Shown here piece by piece: positions 17,115-26,651 of a DNA stretch of 57,717 nt. Made by a program: the position numbers and the translations under genes. Position 1 is the stretch's first letter, and every line of letters begins with the position of its first letter. The notes under the pieces are model-generated. The model was not told where the DNA came from, ran no database searches, and worked only from the letters and a program-made list of their open reading frames with translations. This DNA comes from an uncultured Bdellovibrionales bacterium (GTDB taxonomy: Bacteria; Bdellovibrionota; Bdellovibrionia; Bdellovibrionales; Bdellovibrionaceae): positions 1 through 57,717 of the forward strand of contig CAIYID010000004.1 in the NCBI GenBank assembly GCA_903926205.1, read 5' to 3'.

Positions 17115-19046
17115 TCAGTACCAGAAACCAAGAGAGAGGTTGATAGCTTCAATGTTTTGTTGGGGGCTTGCGAAAGAGTCCGCCTGGAGGCGAAGATCAA
17201 AGGGCATAAAATGATAGCTCAGGGCCAATTCAGCTTTCGATAGATAATGTTGATCGGGACCAGGAAAGTAGCGAATGTGTTCGAGGCTCCCTAAAATTTT
17301 TAGGTTCTCACTGATCTTAAAAAGTCCTAGCAGAAGAGTTCCTGGGCCAACTCGATAATTCAGTCCAATGACGTCATTGAAAGTGTTTGAGAACTCGGTG
17401 TGACCTGTGAATAAGACAGAGAGTGAGGCCTTGGTCGTCCCTAAGGTCACTCCGGCTCCGCCTTGAAGATATTCCGCCACACAAGCCGTACAGCTAGTCT
17501 CTACTGGTCGATAAAGACCGCCGCTCACTTGCCAAGATAAATATTTTTTTAAACGAGTAAAAGGTTGATAACTGACGACCTCGCCGATGAGCAGTTCATC
17601 CAAACGAGCCGTTTTGGTTTCGTCTAAAAGGACGCTGCCGCGCACTCGTCCGATATTCAAGGCTGAATCAGGGAGAAAGCCTTCGTCAGGATCAAGTAAA
17701 TCATGAAAGCCCGGACGAAGTTCAAAACCGAAGGCTCCGACATGAGCTTCGGATTCAATAAAACTGGAAAATTTTGAGCTGAGATGGCCAAGATCAGGTC
17801 GGAGGGGCACCTTCGCAGTCGTTGAAGATTCTAACGAGTTTCCTAAGGGTGTCTCTAAGGACAATTCACTGAAGTTCTCTTGAGTGTTTGGTTTTTTGGC
17901 TCTGAGTTGCAATAAACGAAAATCAATTTTTCTTTCAGCTTCCTCCACGCTGAAAGAATTTTCTAAAGCTTCGTATTTTTGCCAGTCCATCAACGCGTCC
18001 AGGGTTTTTGCCGTATCACTTTCCTGAATGAGTGCAATGTTGTTTTTAGTGATGTGAAAGCGGGCGAGTTCAGACTCATCCATTAAGGCAAGTCTATTTT
18101 CCAGCGTGTGGAGCAAGGATGGTCGATAATGAATGGAGCGAATGGCTTGATTTTGCTGAAGCAGGGAACGAATGGTGTCAACGGGAATGGCTTTTACATC
18201 AAATTGATTTTTTAAATTCCACTCAGGATTAGCCACTTCAAAAAGTGTCAGCAGTTGATAAGAACAATTGCGATTAAAGAAATAATAATCAAAATGGGTC
18301 GTACCCATTTCCCAGATATGGTTTAAAAGCCGATCAATTTGTTCTGGGGTAAGATTCACCTGATATTCCCAAAGATCACGACTATCCATATTCGAGTATG
18401 TATTAATTTTTAAATAGTAAGGCATTTGAGAATACATTCCAGGATACAAACCTAACAATCCTCGCAGTGGATAGGCAAAATCATGATTGGGTCCCATCAC
18501 GGCATCAAAACTGATCCCATAATCCAATAAATCATTTTTTTGTTTTTGGCCTTCGCGGGGAGCGGAATCGATGCGTAAAAAAGTATGACCAAACATCGAA
18601 GACGGGCTGCCAAAGTAGGCCGCGGCATAAATTAGAGTCACAGATCGGGCTTTGAAGCGATTTTTCCAGGTATTAAAATCATCACAAGGTGGCTCTGAAA
18701 AAGTCAGAGCCAAAATATTTTTCAAAAAACGATAACGTTCAGGGAAGGCACATTGAGCGTGTTGTTTTAAGGGGCCGACCGGAGTCGAATTGGGATTTTG
18801 AAAAGCGTCGAGATCGGATTGAAGCTCGGCTTTGGGATCTGTTTTTCCATGAGGACTAAGAAAAAAATCCAGGCCATCCGCTTCGCTTTTATCAACTCCA
18901 AACCAATTTTTTCTGTAATGGAGTAAACGTTTCCAGTAGGGGTTTTGCGAAACTGCAGAGATTTTTTCTTGGGAAGGGATTTCAGTCGCTTGAGTCGCGA
19001 CTGAAATCAATAAAAAATAAAGAATCAATAGAGAATTGAATCTCAC
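17115..19046 (-). CDS. DUF4105 (Lnb N-terminal-like) protein with C-terminal beta-barrel
   Basis: A 643-residue exported protein with signal peptide (hydrophobic core to about 20, cleavage near TQA). The middle part, about 130-310, matches DUF4105, with FGHTFLRID and NRNCSYQLLTLFE supplying the conserved His and Cys of a papain/NlpC-like active site. The last 230 residues are amphipathic and end in LSLGFWY, consistent with an outer-membrane barrel. DUF4105 is related to the periplasmic domain of the Bacteroides lipoprotein N-acyltransferase Lnb; that activity is not established here. The start is GTG, directly after the stop codon of the DUF3015 gene, so translation is probably coupled. Confidence 0.8.
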   Translation of the reverse strand: MRFNSLLILYFLLISVATQATEIPSQEKISAVSQNPYWKRLLHYRKNWFGVDKSEADGLDFFLSPHGKTDPKAELQSDLDAFQNPNSTPVGPLKQHAQCAFPERYRFLKNILALTFSEPPCDDFNTWKNRFKARSVTLIYAAAYFGSPSSMFGHTFLRIDSAPREGQKQKNDLLDYGISFDAVMGPNHDFAYPLRGLLGLYPGMYSQMPYYLKINTYSNMDSRDLWEYQVNLTPEQIDRLLNHIWEMGTTHFDYYFFNRNCSYQLLTLFEVANPEWNLKNQFDVKAIPVDTIRSLLQQNQAIRSIHYRPSLLHTLENRLALMDESELARFHITKNNIALIQESDTAKTLDALMDWQKYEALENSFSVEEAERKIDFRLLQLRAKKPNTQENFSELSLETPLGNSLESSTTAKVPLRPDLGHLSSKFSSFIESEAHVGAFGFELRPGFHDLLDPDEGFLPDSALNIGRVRGSVLLDETKTARLDELLIGEVVSYQPFTRLKKYLSWQVSGGLYRPVETSCTACVAEYLQGGAGVTLGTTKASLSVLFTGHTEFSNTFNDVIGLNYRVGPGTLLLGLFKISENLKILGSLEHIRYFPGPDQHYLSKAELALSYHFMPFDLRLQADSFASPQQNIEAINLSLGFWY

Positions 19047-19520
19047 TTAGCTAGCTAAATGGCAGCTTTGGTTAAGAGATGCGTCGCTTTGAATCTCAGA
19101 TTTTAAATGATTGAGCATTTGCTCAGCATCGACATCATTGGTAGGAAAAATGTTTTGATATTTAGATTTGATCATTTGTGAAAAAGCCGAAACATCATTG
19201 CAGCCCATCAGTTGCGAGAAAGCTGTCAAGTTTTCGCCTTGTCCACGAGCCATTTCTACTTTTAGGCTAGGCATATTTGCTTCAGCATACATCGCCGCTT
19301 CTTTTTCTTGGAAAGCAAAACCATGTGCCGAGCAGTTAGAGGTTCCAGAGGTGATTCCAAAAAATTGAGTCAGGAAAGAACCGTTGAAAGTTTCCGCCAA
19401 AGTTTGAGACATGATGGTGTCTTTCGTGAATATCAAACTTCCTAAGCCGCAACCTGCAGAATTTGCAAATGCAGATGTTGTAAAACCAGTAATCATTAGA
19501 CCAATTAAAAATAAACGCAC
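19047..19520 (-). CDS. DUF3015 family exported protein
   Basis: A 157-residue protein with a signal peptide (to about residue 19, FANSAGCGLGS after it). The CGLGS start of the mature protein, SNCSAHGF, a long helix and a final pair of cysteines fit DUF3015, a periplasmic family of unknown function often found beside DUF4105 genes. The start is GTG 19520, supported by AGGAGG four bases upstream. Its stop abuts the GTG of the DUF4105 gene, so the two form an operon. Confidence 0.82.
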   Translation of the reverse strand: MRLFLIGLMITGFTTSAFANSAGCGLGSLIFTKDTIMSQTLAETFNGSFLTQFFGITSGTSNCSAHGFAFQEKEAAMYAEANMPSLKVEMARGQGENLTAFSQLMGCNDVSAFSQMIKSKYQNIFPTNDVDAEQMLNHLKSEIQSDASLNQSCHLAS

Positions 19521-19627
19521 AAAACCTCCTATTAGTTTGTTTGTATTAAATTTACTCGTTTTATAGATGAAGACTCAATGACAAAAACTTCTGGTCTAGT
19601 GTGAAGTTACAGAGCGTCGGAGCTCCT

Positions 19628-20467
19628 TCACTTTTTTGCGAGTGAATCTAAACGTGAGAGAAAGCGTTTACGATTTTCAATTGTATCTAGAGCAAAAATA
19701 CCGACATGTCTTCCTTGCTCAAACTCCCAGATTTCCTTAGGCTCGGGCAAAGTTTCAAAGAGTAATTTTCCATTTGTGAATGAAACCACAGGATCTTTTT
19801 TGTCATGAATAACAAGTTTTGGCATTTTCAAAAGGTCGAGATCTTTTTTGGGGCTCTCGCTGTCAGAAATCAAAAGATAGGCGAGGGGACTAAAGAGCCA
19901 AGTCACAACATGATCGGAAAGTTTTTGCCGCGCAACTCTTTGAAAAGAAGCAAAGGTAGAGTCTAAAATTAAGAAATCGACCTCGGAACTTTCCTTCAGT
20001 TCTTCGAGTGCTTTCATCGCAAGGGCTCCGCCGAGACTTTGTGCATAGACAATAAATTTAGGTCTATGGAGCTCTTTGTGTTTTTCTAAAACCATTTTGA
20101 TAGCGGCCATACTGTCAAGAACCGAGCCGTGAACGTCCGACTGGCCTTCTGACTGTCCATACCCCCGGTAGTCGAAGATCCACAAATCATATCCGTATCG
20201 GGTGAGCCACGCTAAACTGATATAATGGCTGGTTAGATTTTCAGCGTTACCGTGAAATTGCAAAATGGTTCCTTTGGGGTTTTCGCAAGGGGTGCAGGGG
20301 AAATGCCAAGCTTTTAGTTTGGTTCCATCTGTGGATGAAAAAATAATTTCCTCGTGGGAGTATCCGAATTTTTCGGGAGGAAAGTAGACCACATGATCAG
20401 GTTGAAGAAATAAAGAAGTGCAACCGGAAGTGAACATTGAAATAAGAAGGAGTAAAAATTTTTTCAT
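19628..20467 (-). CDS. Lipoprotein alpha/beta hydrolase
   Basis: A 279-residue hydrolase with a lipoprotein signal peptide and lipobox cysteine C16 (TSGC). The fold motifs are clear: an oxyanion-type QFHGNAEN, FDYRGYGQSEG, nucleophile S144 in YAQSLGG, acid D225 in HDKKDP and base H254 in GRHVG. It resembles the BEM46/YfhR-like serine hydrolase group (peptidase S9-like esterases). Substrate unknown. ATG 20467 is chosen over a start 36 bases upstream because it begins the signal peptide, although no strong ribosome site is seen. It is likely tethered to a membrane in the envelope. Confidence 0.82.
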   Translation of the reverse strand: MKKFLLLLISMFTSGCTSLFLQPDHVVYFPPEKFGYSHEEIIFSSTDGTKLKAWHFPCTPCENPKGTILQFHGNAENLTSHYISLAWLTRYGYDLWIFDYRGYGQSEGQSDVHGSVLDSMAAIKMVLEKHKELHRPKFIVYAQSLGGALAMKALEELKESSEVDFLILDSTFASFQRVARQKLSDHVVTWLFSPLAYLLISDSESPKKDLDLLKMPKLVIHDKKDPVVSFTNGKLLFETLPEPKEIWEFEQGRHVGIFALDTIENRKRFLSRLDSLAKK

Positions 20468-20561
20468 CGAGTCTTGGCAGGATACAATCGCAGTTCCTAC
20501 CAAGCAAGACGATACGCTTCAAGCTTTAACCTTGGCTTTAGCTTTCGTTCTATTTTTAGTG

Positions 20562-20963
20562 CTATGGAGCTGTTGGAGTAGGAACGGGCGCCTGGCCAGG
20601 TGTTGGTATTGGAGTCGGCTCTGGCATGGGCATCGGCATCGGTTCTGGATGATGTGGTGCTAAGCTTTCGCAGTCTGCATAACCTTCGCCATTAACGAAG
20701 TAGTAAGGGTAATTGGCGTAAACATAAGCATAGCCACATTGCCCTGGAGGCAAAGTGAGGCTTCCTTCAAAGCTCACTGGATATCCTGTTTGAAGAATTC
20801 CGGTGACGTTGGCAGAGCATTCCAAAACTTCAGCACAAGTTGTATTGCAAAACTGAACCACAACTCGATTGGGAGTCACTTGAAGGTGACCTCTTACCGG
20901 AAAAGCCAAAGAAAAACTTGAAATGACAGAAAAAATAAATACGAAAGAAAGCTTTTTAAACAT
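20562..20963 (-). CDS. Small secreted protein with proline-rich tail, function unknown
   Basis: A 133-residue exported protein: signal peptide to about residue 20 (SFSLA), a mature part of about 80 residues with five cysteines (CNTTC, LEC, GQC, ADC) and a predicted beta-sandwich look. A C-terminal tail of Pro-Met/Pro-Thr repeats follows (PEPMPMPMPEPTPIPTP). I recognise no family. AGGAGG lies ahead of ATG 20963. It is 26 bp downstream of hemB on the same strand and may be read through from it, though a functional link to haem is not evident. Confidence 0.75.
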   Translation of the reverse strand: MFKKLSFVFIFSVISSFSLAFPVRGHLQVTPNRVVVQFCNTTCAEVLECSANVTGILQTGYPVSFEGSLTLPPGQCGYAYVYANYPYYFVNGEGYADCESLAPHHPEPMPMPMPEPTPIPTPGQAPVPTPTAP

Positions 20964-20989
20964 GTGAACCTCCTTGTGTAACTTAAGAT

Positions 20990-21964
20990 TTAACTGAGGT
21001 ATTTGGCCATTTCAACAGCAAAATAAGTTAATATCATGTCAGCGCCAGCTCTTTTAATCGAATAAAGGCTCTCCACCATGGCTTTAGTTCCATCAAGCAT
21101 TCCGGCCGCTTCGGCGGCTTTGATCATGGCGTACTCGCCACTCACATTGTAGGCTGCGACTGGTGCATTGACGTGTTTCTTTAAGGTTTGGATGATGTCC
21201 AAATAAGAAAGTGCCGGCTTCACCATCACAATATCGGCTCCTTCGCGAATATCTAATTGCGCCTCGCGAATGGCTTCGCGGGAATTTCGGTAATCCATTT
21301 GGTAAGTTTTTTTGTCGCCGAATTTTGGAGCGGACTGTAAAGCATCGCGGAAAGGACCGTAAAAAGCGGACGCGTATTTAGCTGAGTAAGCTAAAATTCC
21401 AACATCAGTAAATCCTTCTTGATCCAAGGCTTTTCGAATCGCTCCCACACGACCGTCCATCATGTCAGACGGAGCGACAATGTCAGCACCTGCTTGGGCT
21501 TGAGTCACGGCCATCTTAATAAGAATCTCGATAGTCTCATCATTGAGAATTTCTCCGTCGCAAACGATTCCATCATGACCATCAGAAGAGTAAGGATCTA
21601 AAGCCACGTCAGTGATAATTGTTGATTCGGGAAAACGATCTTTCAGCATCTTAACTGTGTTGGGTAAAAGTCCGCTGGGATTGTGAGACTCTTTTGCGAG
21701 AGATGTTTTCAGGTTCTCTTCAATCGCTGGAAAGAGAGCAAAACTGGTCACACCAAGCTCTATGGCTTCGTCTATTTTTTTAGCAAGAAGATCTGGAGAA
21801 TATCTGCAAATTCCCGGCATAGTGTTAATCTTTTGAGTAATATTTTTACCTTCTGTCACAAAAACGGGCCAAATGAGCTCAGATGGAGTTAAGTGTGTTT
21901 CTGCTGTAAGATCACGAATTGATTGGCTTTTTCTAAGTCTTCGAGGGCGATATGTTATTTTCAT
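20990..21964 (-). CDS. hemB: Delta-aminolevulinic acid dehydratase (porphobilinogen synthase)
   Basis: A 324-residue enzyme of normal length that condenses two 5-aminolevulinate molecules to porphobilinogen, the second committed step of haem synthesis. The two active-site lysines are in YSAKYASAFYGPF and VMVKPALSY. The metal loop reads DVALDPYSSDGHDG with Asp rather than Cys ligands, so it is the magnesium-type (Zn-independent) enzyme. AGGAG precedes ATG 21964. It is transcribed divergently from the rest of the haem operon across an 80-bp region with a tandem repeat. Confidence 0.96.
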   Translation of the reverse strand: MKITYRPRRLRKSQSIRDLTAETHLTPSELIWPVFVTEGKNITQKINTMPGICRYSPDLLAKKIDEAIELGVTSFALFPAIEENLKTSLAKESHNPSGLLPNTVKMLKDRFPESTIITDVALDPYSSDGHDGIVCDGEILNDETIEILIKMAVTQAQAGADIVAPSDMMDGRVGAIRKALDQEGFTDVGILAYSAKYASAFYGPFRDALQSAPKFGDKKTYQMDYRNSREAIREAQLDIREGADIVMVKPALSYLDIIQTLKKHVNAPVAAYNVSGEYAMIKAAEAAGMLDGTKAMVESLYSIKRAGADMILTYFAVEMAKYLS

Positions 21965-21991
21965 AAAAAACTCCTAATCATTTTTATTAGA

Positions 21992-22013
21992 GATGACAAT
22001 CGGATGACAATTG
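21992..22013. promoter_or_regulatory. Two perfect-spacing 11-bp direct repeats between hemB and hemA
   Basis: GATGACAATCG and GATGACAATTG sit head-to-tail with no gap, differing at one base. Eleven-bp tandem half-sites are the usual operator layout for OmpR/PhoB-family regulators, and such a regulator is encoded in the downstream operon (26648-27352). The position between divergent hemB and hemA would allow control of both. Confidence 0.55.
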
Positions 22014-22038
22014 CCCCTCCAGGTTCAAGTACAAATGA

Positions 22039-22944
22039 ATGCATATGGAAGATATACTGCTCGTTCACAGAAAGTCCAATTCAAAAAAATCAAGCACAGA
22101 GCCTGTGAAATTGATCACTGGTTGTGCGGTGTGGAAGACTTGCCTTCGTCAGATTGCCTTCTTTGATGAGAGCTCTTTTGAGTTCAATTGCGAACAAGAT
22201 GATCAAATTTTACGAGGAGCTGAAGCACTTAAATTTTTACTTGAAGTTTTAACAGGTCTTCACTCGCCAGTGTTGGGTGAGACTGAGGTTCTAGGTCAAT
22301 TTCGACTTTTTATCGAATTGCGCCGAAGTCTTGGTGAAGTTCTGTTTTCAGAGCATCGCAAATGGCTTAATTTTTTAATGACTGAAGTTAAACGCATCCG
22401 TTCCGAACTGGTCTGCGGTTTGGGCTCTAATTCTTATGGTGGAATCATTCGTCAGCAAGCTAAAAATCTCAACGAAGTGAGCATTTTGGGCTCCGGCCAT
22501 TTAGCTAAAGAAATTCTTCCTTGGCTCACGCAAAAATCAGAGCTGACTTTGGTCTGTCGTGATGTTCAAAAAGTGGGCTTAGAAGATCCTAAATATGCCA
22601 AAGTAAATGTGCAAACTTACCAAAGTGTTAGCACTTTGGGCGAGGCTCTTGTCATTGCCGCCCCTCTTGAAGACGAGCAAATCTTGGCTCTCATTCAATC
22701 GGCTGGTTCGAAAGTAAAAAAGATTTTTGATTTGCGTGGGGAACAAAATCAGTTGAAACTACTTGCTACGAACATGGGTCTGGACGTTTTGTCTCTGGAA
22801 GACATGTTTGCAGAGTTAGCAGGATCAAGAACTGAAAATGAGCACAAAGTGGCTCATATTAAAAAAGTAATCACACAGCGGGTCGACCAATTCATGGAGC
22901 GCTCAGAATTGCGACCCATGGGTTGGGACGACATATGCGCCTAA
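22039..22944 (+). CDS. hemA: Divergent, shortened glutamyl-tRNA reductase
   Basis: About 301 residues against roughly 420 for the family. The identity rests on TGLHSPVLGETEVLGQF (family: GLDSxVLGExQILGQ), a VKRIRSEL helix, a Rossmann domain starting VSILGSGHLAKEILPW, and its place at the head of a haem operon containing hemL, its pathway partner. The nucleophile region reads LITGCAVWKTC, keeping a cysteine but losing the STCNRxE motif. The conserved active-site histidine before GLxS is a phenylalanine. The C-terminal dimerisation helices are mostly absent. ATG 22039 or 22045 is the start; neither has a good ribosome site. It may be a functional minimal enzyme or a relic partner. Confidence 0.75.
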   Translation: MHMEDILLVHRKSNSKKSSTEPVKLITGCAVWKTCLRQIAFFDESSFEFNCEQDDQILRGAEALKFLLEVLTGLHSPVLGETEVLGQFRLFIELRRSLGEVLFSEHRKWLNFLMTEVKRIRSELVCGLGSNSYGGIIRQQAKNLNEVSILGSGHLAKEILPWLTQKSELTLVCRDVQKVGLEDPKYAKVNVQTYQSVSTLGEALVIAAPLEDEQILALIQSAGSKVKKIFDLRGEQNQLKLLATNMGLDVLSLEDMFAELAGSRTENEHKVAHIKKVITQRVDQFMERSELRPMGWDDICA

Positions 22945-24455
22945 AAATATCAGCACGAAAAAGTGATCTCGCACGCCTACAAGCCTATCGAGTAGCGGAG
23001 GCTTTAAAAAAGAAGCATCCGCAAATAGAGATTGAATTTTTATTCAAAGAAAGTTTGGGAGATAAAAATCTCACGGATCCTTTGTGGAAAATTCCCGAAA
23101 AAGGTGTTTTCACAGAAGATTTTTATAATGAACTGGTCACTGGGGCGACCGACATGGTGGTGCACTCTTGGAAGGATCTTCCGACAGAGTTGAAGCCTGA
23201 CACTTTGATCACAGCCACTTTGCCACGAGCGGATCAGCGGGATTTGTTGTTGGTAAAAAAAGCGGATTTTTCAAAAATTCGTGAGCTGAAAAAAATTCGA
23301 ATTTTTAGTTCCTCTCCTCGAAGAGCTTATAATTTAGCGCCCTTTCTTCGAGAGACTCTTCCTTTTTCTTTGGATGGAGTGGATTTCGAATCCGTGCGTG
23401 GAAATATTCCGACTCGTTTACGAAAATTAGTAGAATCCACTGAAGTGAGTGGGCTCATTCTTGCGAAAGCGGCCCTCGATCGTTTGCTGGCAGCGCCAGA
23501 GGAAGAGTTTCTTCCAGCGCAGGAACTTATTCGCAACGCTTTAGCTCAAGTGGATTGGATGGTATTACCGCTTTCTGTGAATCCCAATGCTGCCGCGCAG
23601 GGAGCCTTGGCGATTGAAATCTTCAGTCAAAGAGAGGATCTTAAAAAATTATTACAATCCATCAATGATCCTATTTGCTTTGACTCCGTCTTAAAAGAGC
23701 GAGGGGTGCTCGCTCAATACGGCGGTGGTTGTCATCAAAAAATTGGTGTTGCGGTTTTGCCTCGAAGTTATGGGGCCATTCAAATTTGTCGGGGCTTGAC
23801 TGATTCAGGTGTTAAATTGAATCAGAATGAAGTCTTGAAAGAATCAAAACATAAATTTGCCGAAAGTGAAATGTGGAGTGGCTCATCGGAATCCTTTTTC
23901 ACCAGAGAAGAAATTAAGTTTCAAGGTATTCCCTCTGGGACGCAGGCTCTTTTTGTTGCAAAATCTTCGGCTTGGCCGAAAGGTCTTTCCTATTCTGGAA
24001 TTCTTTGGACTGCAGGAATTAATACTTGGAAGAAATTAGCAAAACTTGGTCTATGGGTGCATGGCACGCAAGATGGCTTGGGCGAAAATGAAGTGCAACA
24101 TTTGGAAATTTTAGCAGGGAAAAAATTGAATTGGGTCAAGCTCACGCATGAAGGTGGAGTCCAATCTGAAGGCAAAAAAACCCTTGCAACTTATCGCTTG
24201 TTACCAAAATCAAAAGCGGAAGTCGCAAGTGCTGAGATCTTCCAAGGTAAAAAAAGTTTTTTCTGGACGAGCAGCAGCCAATTTTTAAGAGCTCTTGAGC
24301 TAGAGCCTAGTCTTGCCGATAAAAATCACGCTTGTGGTCCTGGGAACAGCTTTCAAATCATCCAAGATAAATTGCAACAATTGCGACCTGATAAAGCGAA
24401 TCAAGTTGAGGTTTTCTTGTCGACAGAAGAATGGAAACAAAAATGCAAAAACTAA
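22935..24455 (+). CDS. hemCD: Fused hydroxymethylbilane synthase-uroporphyrinogen III synthase
   Basis: A 506-residue fusion. Residues 1-300 are Hem[24 protein letters not shown] with the catalytic aspartate, SSPRRAYNL, and the dipyrromethane-cofactor cysteine in [10 protein letters not shown]. Residues about 330-506 are a divergent HemD-like half, recognisable by [22 protein letters not shown] and ACGPGN, which match the family's TSxNAV and GPxTA motifs. Together they convert porphobilinogen to uroporphyrinogen III. The start at 22935 overlaps the hemA stop by 10 bp. No separate hemD is present in the cluster, which supports the fusion. Confidence 0.9.
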   Translation: MRLKISARKSDLARLQAYRVAEALKKKHPQIEIEFLFKESLGDKNLTDPLWKIPEKGVFTEDFYNELVTGATDMVVHSWKDLPTELKPDTLITATLPRADQRDLLLVKKADFSKIRELKKIRIFSSSPRRAYNLAPFLRETLPFSLDGVDFESVRGNIPTRLRKLVESTEVSGLILAKAALDRLLAAPEEEFLPAQELIRNALAQVDWMVLPLSVNPNAAAQGALAIEIFSQREDLKKLLQSINDPICFDSVLKERGVLAQYGGGCHQKIGVAVLPRSYGAIQICRGLTDSGVKLNQNEVLKESKHKFAESEMWSGSSESFFTREEIKFQGIPSGTQALFVAKSSAWPKGLSYSGILWTAGINTWKKLAKLGLWVHGTQDGLGENEVQHLEILAGKKLNWVKLTHEGGVQSEGKKTLATYRLLPKSKAEVASAEIFQGKKSFFWTSSSQFLRALELEPSLADKNHACGPGNSFQIIQDKLQQLRPDKANQVEVFLSTEEWKQKCKN

Positions 24456-25744
24456 ATCCTTTCGCGAATCAAAGCAGTGAGTCCTTATTCGAACGAGCAA
24501 AAAAAGTAACACCCGGCGGAGTTCATTCACCGGTTCGATCTTTCAAAGGTTTAGACCATGCTCCTGTTTTTTTCTCCAAAGCCGAAGGGGCTTTTCTTAC
24601 CTCAGTGGAAGGCAAACGCTACATTGATTTTTGTCAAAGCTTTGGTCCTCTGATTTTGGGTCATCGTGATCCTGAAGTGCAAGAAGCGGTGAGCGAAATG
24701 ATCAACACCGCTTGGACCTTCGGAGCTTGCGAACCGTATTCTTTGGAACTGGCCGAGTGGATCAATGAAGAACTTCCTTGGATGGAAAAACTCCGTTTCG
24801 TTTCTTCAGGAACAGAAGCGGTCATGAGTGCTCTTCGTGTGGCGCGCGCGGCAACAGGTCGAAATAAAATTTTAAAATTTGATGGTTGTTATCATGGCCA
24901 TGTTGATTCTCTCTTGGTGCAATCGGGCAGCGGTCTTGCTGGTGAAGCAAGTTCTAGCAGTGCGGGAGTTTCCGCAGAAACGGCTCATCACACTTTAGTT
25001 ATTCCATTAGACTCAGAAGAACAACTACGCTCTGTTTTTGAAAGAGAAGGAAAGAATATTGCGGCAGTAATCATCGAGCCTTTACCTGCAAATTATGGCT
25101 TACTAGAACAGCGGAAGGAATTTCTGGCCGAAATATTCACTTTGGCTAATAAGCATGGAAGTCTGGTTATTTTTGACGAAGTGATTTCAGGTTTTCGAGT
25201 GGCAAAAGGCGGGATGGTGGAACTCACAGGCTTCAAACCGGATCTCGTGACCTATGGAAAAATCATTGGTGGAGGTTTTCCTGTTGGTTGTTATGGTGGT
25301 CGGCGGGAATTATTGGATTTGGTGGCTCCGTTAGGACCAGTGTATCAAGCTGGCACTTTGAGCGCAAACCCGGTGGGGATGCGGGCAGGTCTTGTGACTT
25401 TGAAAAAAATGAAACGGGAAAATGGCTGGGAAAAGCTCAATCAAAGAACTAAAAAATTCTCAGAACTTTTACGTACTGGCTTTGAGAAAAATTCTTTAGC
25501 ACTCCAAGTGGATTCGTCGGCCTCTTTGTTTTGGATTCATGCAGCAGTGGCAGGGAATATTCGCGCCATCGACAAAATCCCATCAACCCAAGGCTCTCGC
25601 TTTAAGAAACTTTTTCTGAAATCATTAGAAGCTGGCGTTTATTTAGCACCTAATGCTTATGAAGTAGGTTTTGTTTCCTTGGCTCATTCGGATGAATTAT
25701 TGAGCCAATCGGCTCAAATAATCATCGAGGCGGCTCGTGCTTAG
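24443..25744 (+). CDS. hemL: Glutamate-1-semialdehyde 2,1-aminomutase
   Basis: About 433 residues, normal for the family. This PLP enzyme makes 5-aminolevulinate from glutamate-1-semialdehyde, the product of HemA. Motifs: [12 protein letters not shown] at the N-terminus, [12 protein letters not shown], the PLP-contacting DEVISGFRV, and the PLP lysine K273 in [13 protein letters not shown]. The start could be ATG 24431 or 24443; both overlap the end of hemCD, so translation is coupled. With HemA it shows the C5 pathway rather than ALA synthase. Confidence 0.95.
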   Translation: MQKLNPFANQSSESLFERAKKVTPGGVHSPVRSFKGLDHAPVFFSKAEGAFLTSVEGKRYIDFCQSFGPLILGHRDPEVQEAVSEMINTAWTFGACEPYSLELAEWINEELPWMEKLRFVSSGTEAVMSALRVARAATGRNKILKFDGCYHGHVDSLLVQSGSGLAGEASSSSAGVSAETAHHTLVIPLDSEEQLRSVFEREGKNIAAVIIEPLPANYGLLEQRKEFLAEIFTLANKHGSLVIFDEVISGFRVAKGGMVELTGFKPDLVTYGKIIGGGFPVGCYGGRRELLDLVAPLGPVYQAGTLSANPVGMRAGLVTLKKMKRENGWEKLNQRTKKFSELLRTGFEKNSLALQVDSSASLFWIHAAVAGNIRAIDKIPSTQGSRFKKLFLKSLEAGVYLAPNAYEVGFVSLAHSDELLSQSAQIIIEAARA

Positions 25745-26651
25745 ACGCTTGGTCCTTAGTTTTAGAGTGAAAACCCTTTTGGCGATTTTGTGGTTTGGTT
25801 TCACTTTAGCTCTTGTTGCTTGGTGGTGGTTTTTCTCAATGAAGCAAACGGAGTTGAAAGATTCCGCCCGAAGAATGTTTTTTTGGGAGGGTTCAAGTCT
25901 TATTGCGTTTGTGATTGTGGGTGGTGGGATGCTCGTTTTTTTAACGTATAGAGACGAGCGACGCCATGAACGTTTAAAATTCTTTTTTTCTAATTTCACG
26001 CACGATATTAAAACCTCGATTTCAAGACTGCAATTACAAGCCGAAGTTTTAAAGGAAGAATCAAAAGAGAATCCCAATGAAAAGCAAAATCCGGTATTTC
26101 AGCGATTAGTGAATGATGTCTCTCGGCTTGATTTGCAATTAGAAAACTCTCTTTGGTTTGCGAATTTGGAGGACAGCCAATTTTATATAGAAAAACTGTC
26201 GCTCGTTGCTTTGATTGAAAAGTTGAAAAATGATTTCGAAAATTTGAAGTTTAAAATCGAAGGAAATGAAGTAGCACTTTTTGATCGAAGAGCGCTCGCT
26301 AGCGTGTTTCGAAATCTTTTTCAAAATGCGTTGATTCACGGAAAAGCCACAGAAGTGAATTTAAAAATTGAAGTTCAAGGATCATTTGTTCATGTGACGT
26401 TATCTGATAACGGTGTTGGCTTTCAAGGCGAAGTGCTAAAGTTAGGAAATGAGATCCTGCGAGAGCAAAATGGACGTGGCAATGGTCTTGGCTTAATGCT
26501 TTCACGGAGACTTATGAAAAGAATGAAAGGTGATCTACGTATTTTCAAAAGTGGTTCAACAAGTACTTCTGTTGAAAAAACGAAGGGAGTCTCCTCCTCA
26601 TCGTCCAATGGATTTAAGGCGGAAGTGATCTTGCCGAGGAGTCGTGGATGA
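25737..26651 (+). CDS. Membrane sensor histidine kinase embedded in the haem operon
   Basis: A 304-residue kinase. Two transmembrane segments lie at about 12-33 and 53-70, separated by only about 20 residues, so there is no real periplasmic sensor domain and the signal is probably sensed in the membrane. The HisKA helix has H89 in [12 protein letters not shown]. The ATPase domain has [16 protein letters not shown] and [11 protein letters not shown]. The start is GTG 25737, overlapping the hemL stop by 8 bp, with GAGG ahead of it. It overlaps the regulator gene by 4 bp. The pair is presumably co-expressed with haem enzymes and may sense haem, porphyrin or redox state; that is inference. Confidence 0.9.
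   Translation: MLRRLVLSFRVKTLLAILWFGFTLALVAWWWFFSMKQTELKDSARRMFFWEGSSLIAFVIVGGGMLVFLTYRDERRHERLKFFFSNFTHDIKTSISRLQLQAEVLKEESKENPNEKQNPVFQRLVNDVSRLDLQLENSLWFANLEDSQFYIEKLSLVALIEKLKNDFENLKFKIEGNEVALFDRRALASVFRNLFQNALIHGKATEVNLKIEVQGSFVHVTLSDNGVGFQGEVLKLGNEILREQNGRGNGLGLMLSRRLMKRMKGDLRIFKSGSTSTSVEKTKGVSSSSSNGFKAEVILPRSRG

Noticed and set aside
20493-20585. GTTCCTAC/GTAGGAAC inverted pair
   Set aside because: Only 8 bp and about 77 bp apart, one arm inside a coding end; likely chance.
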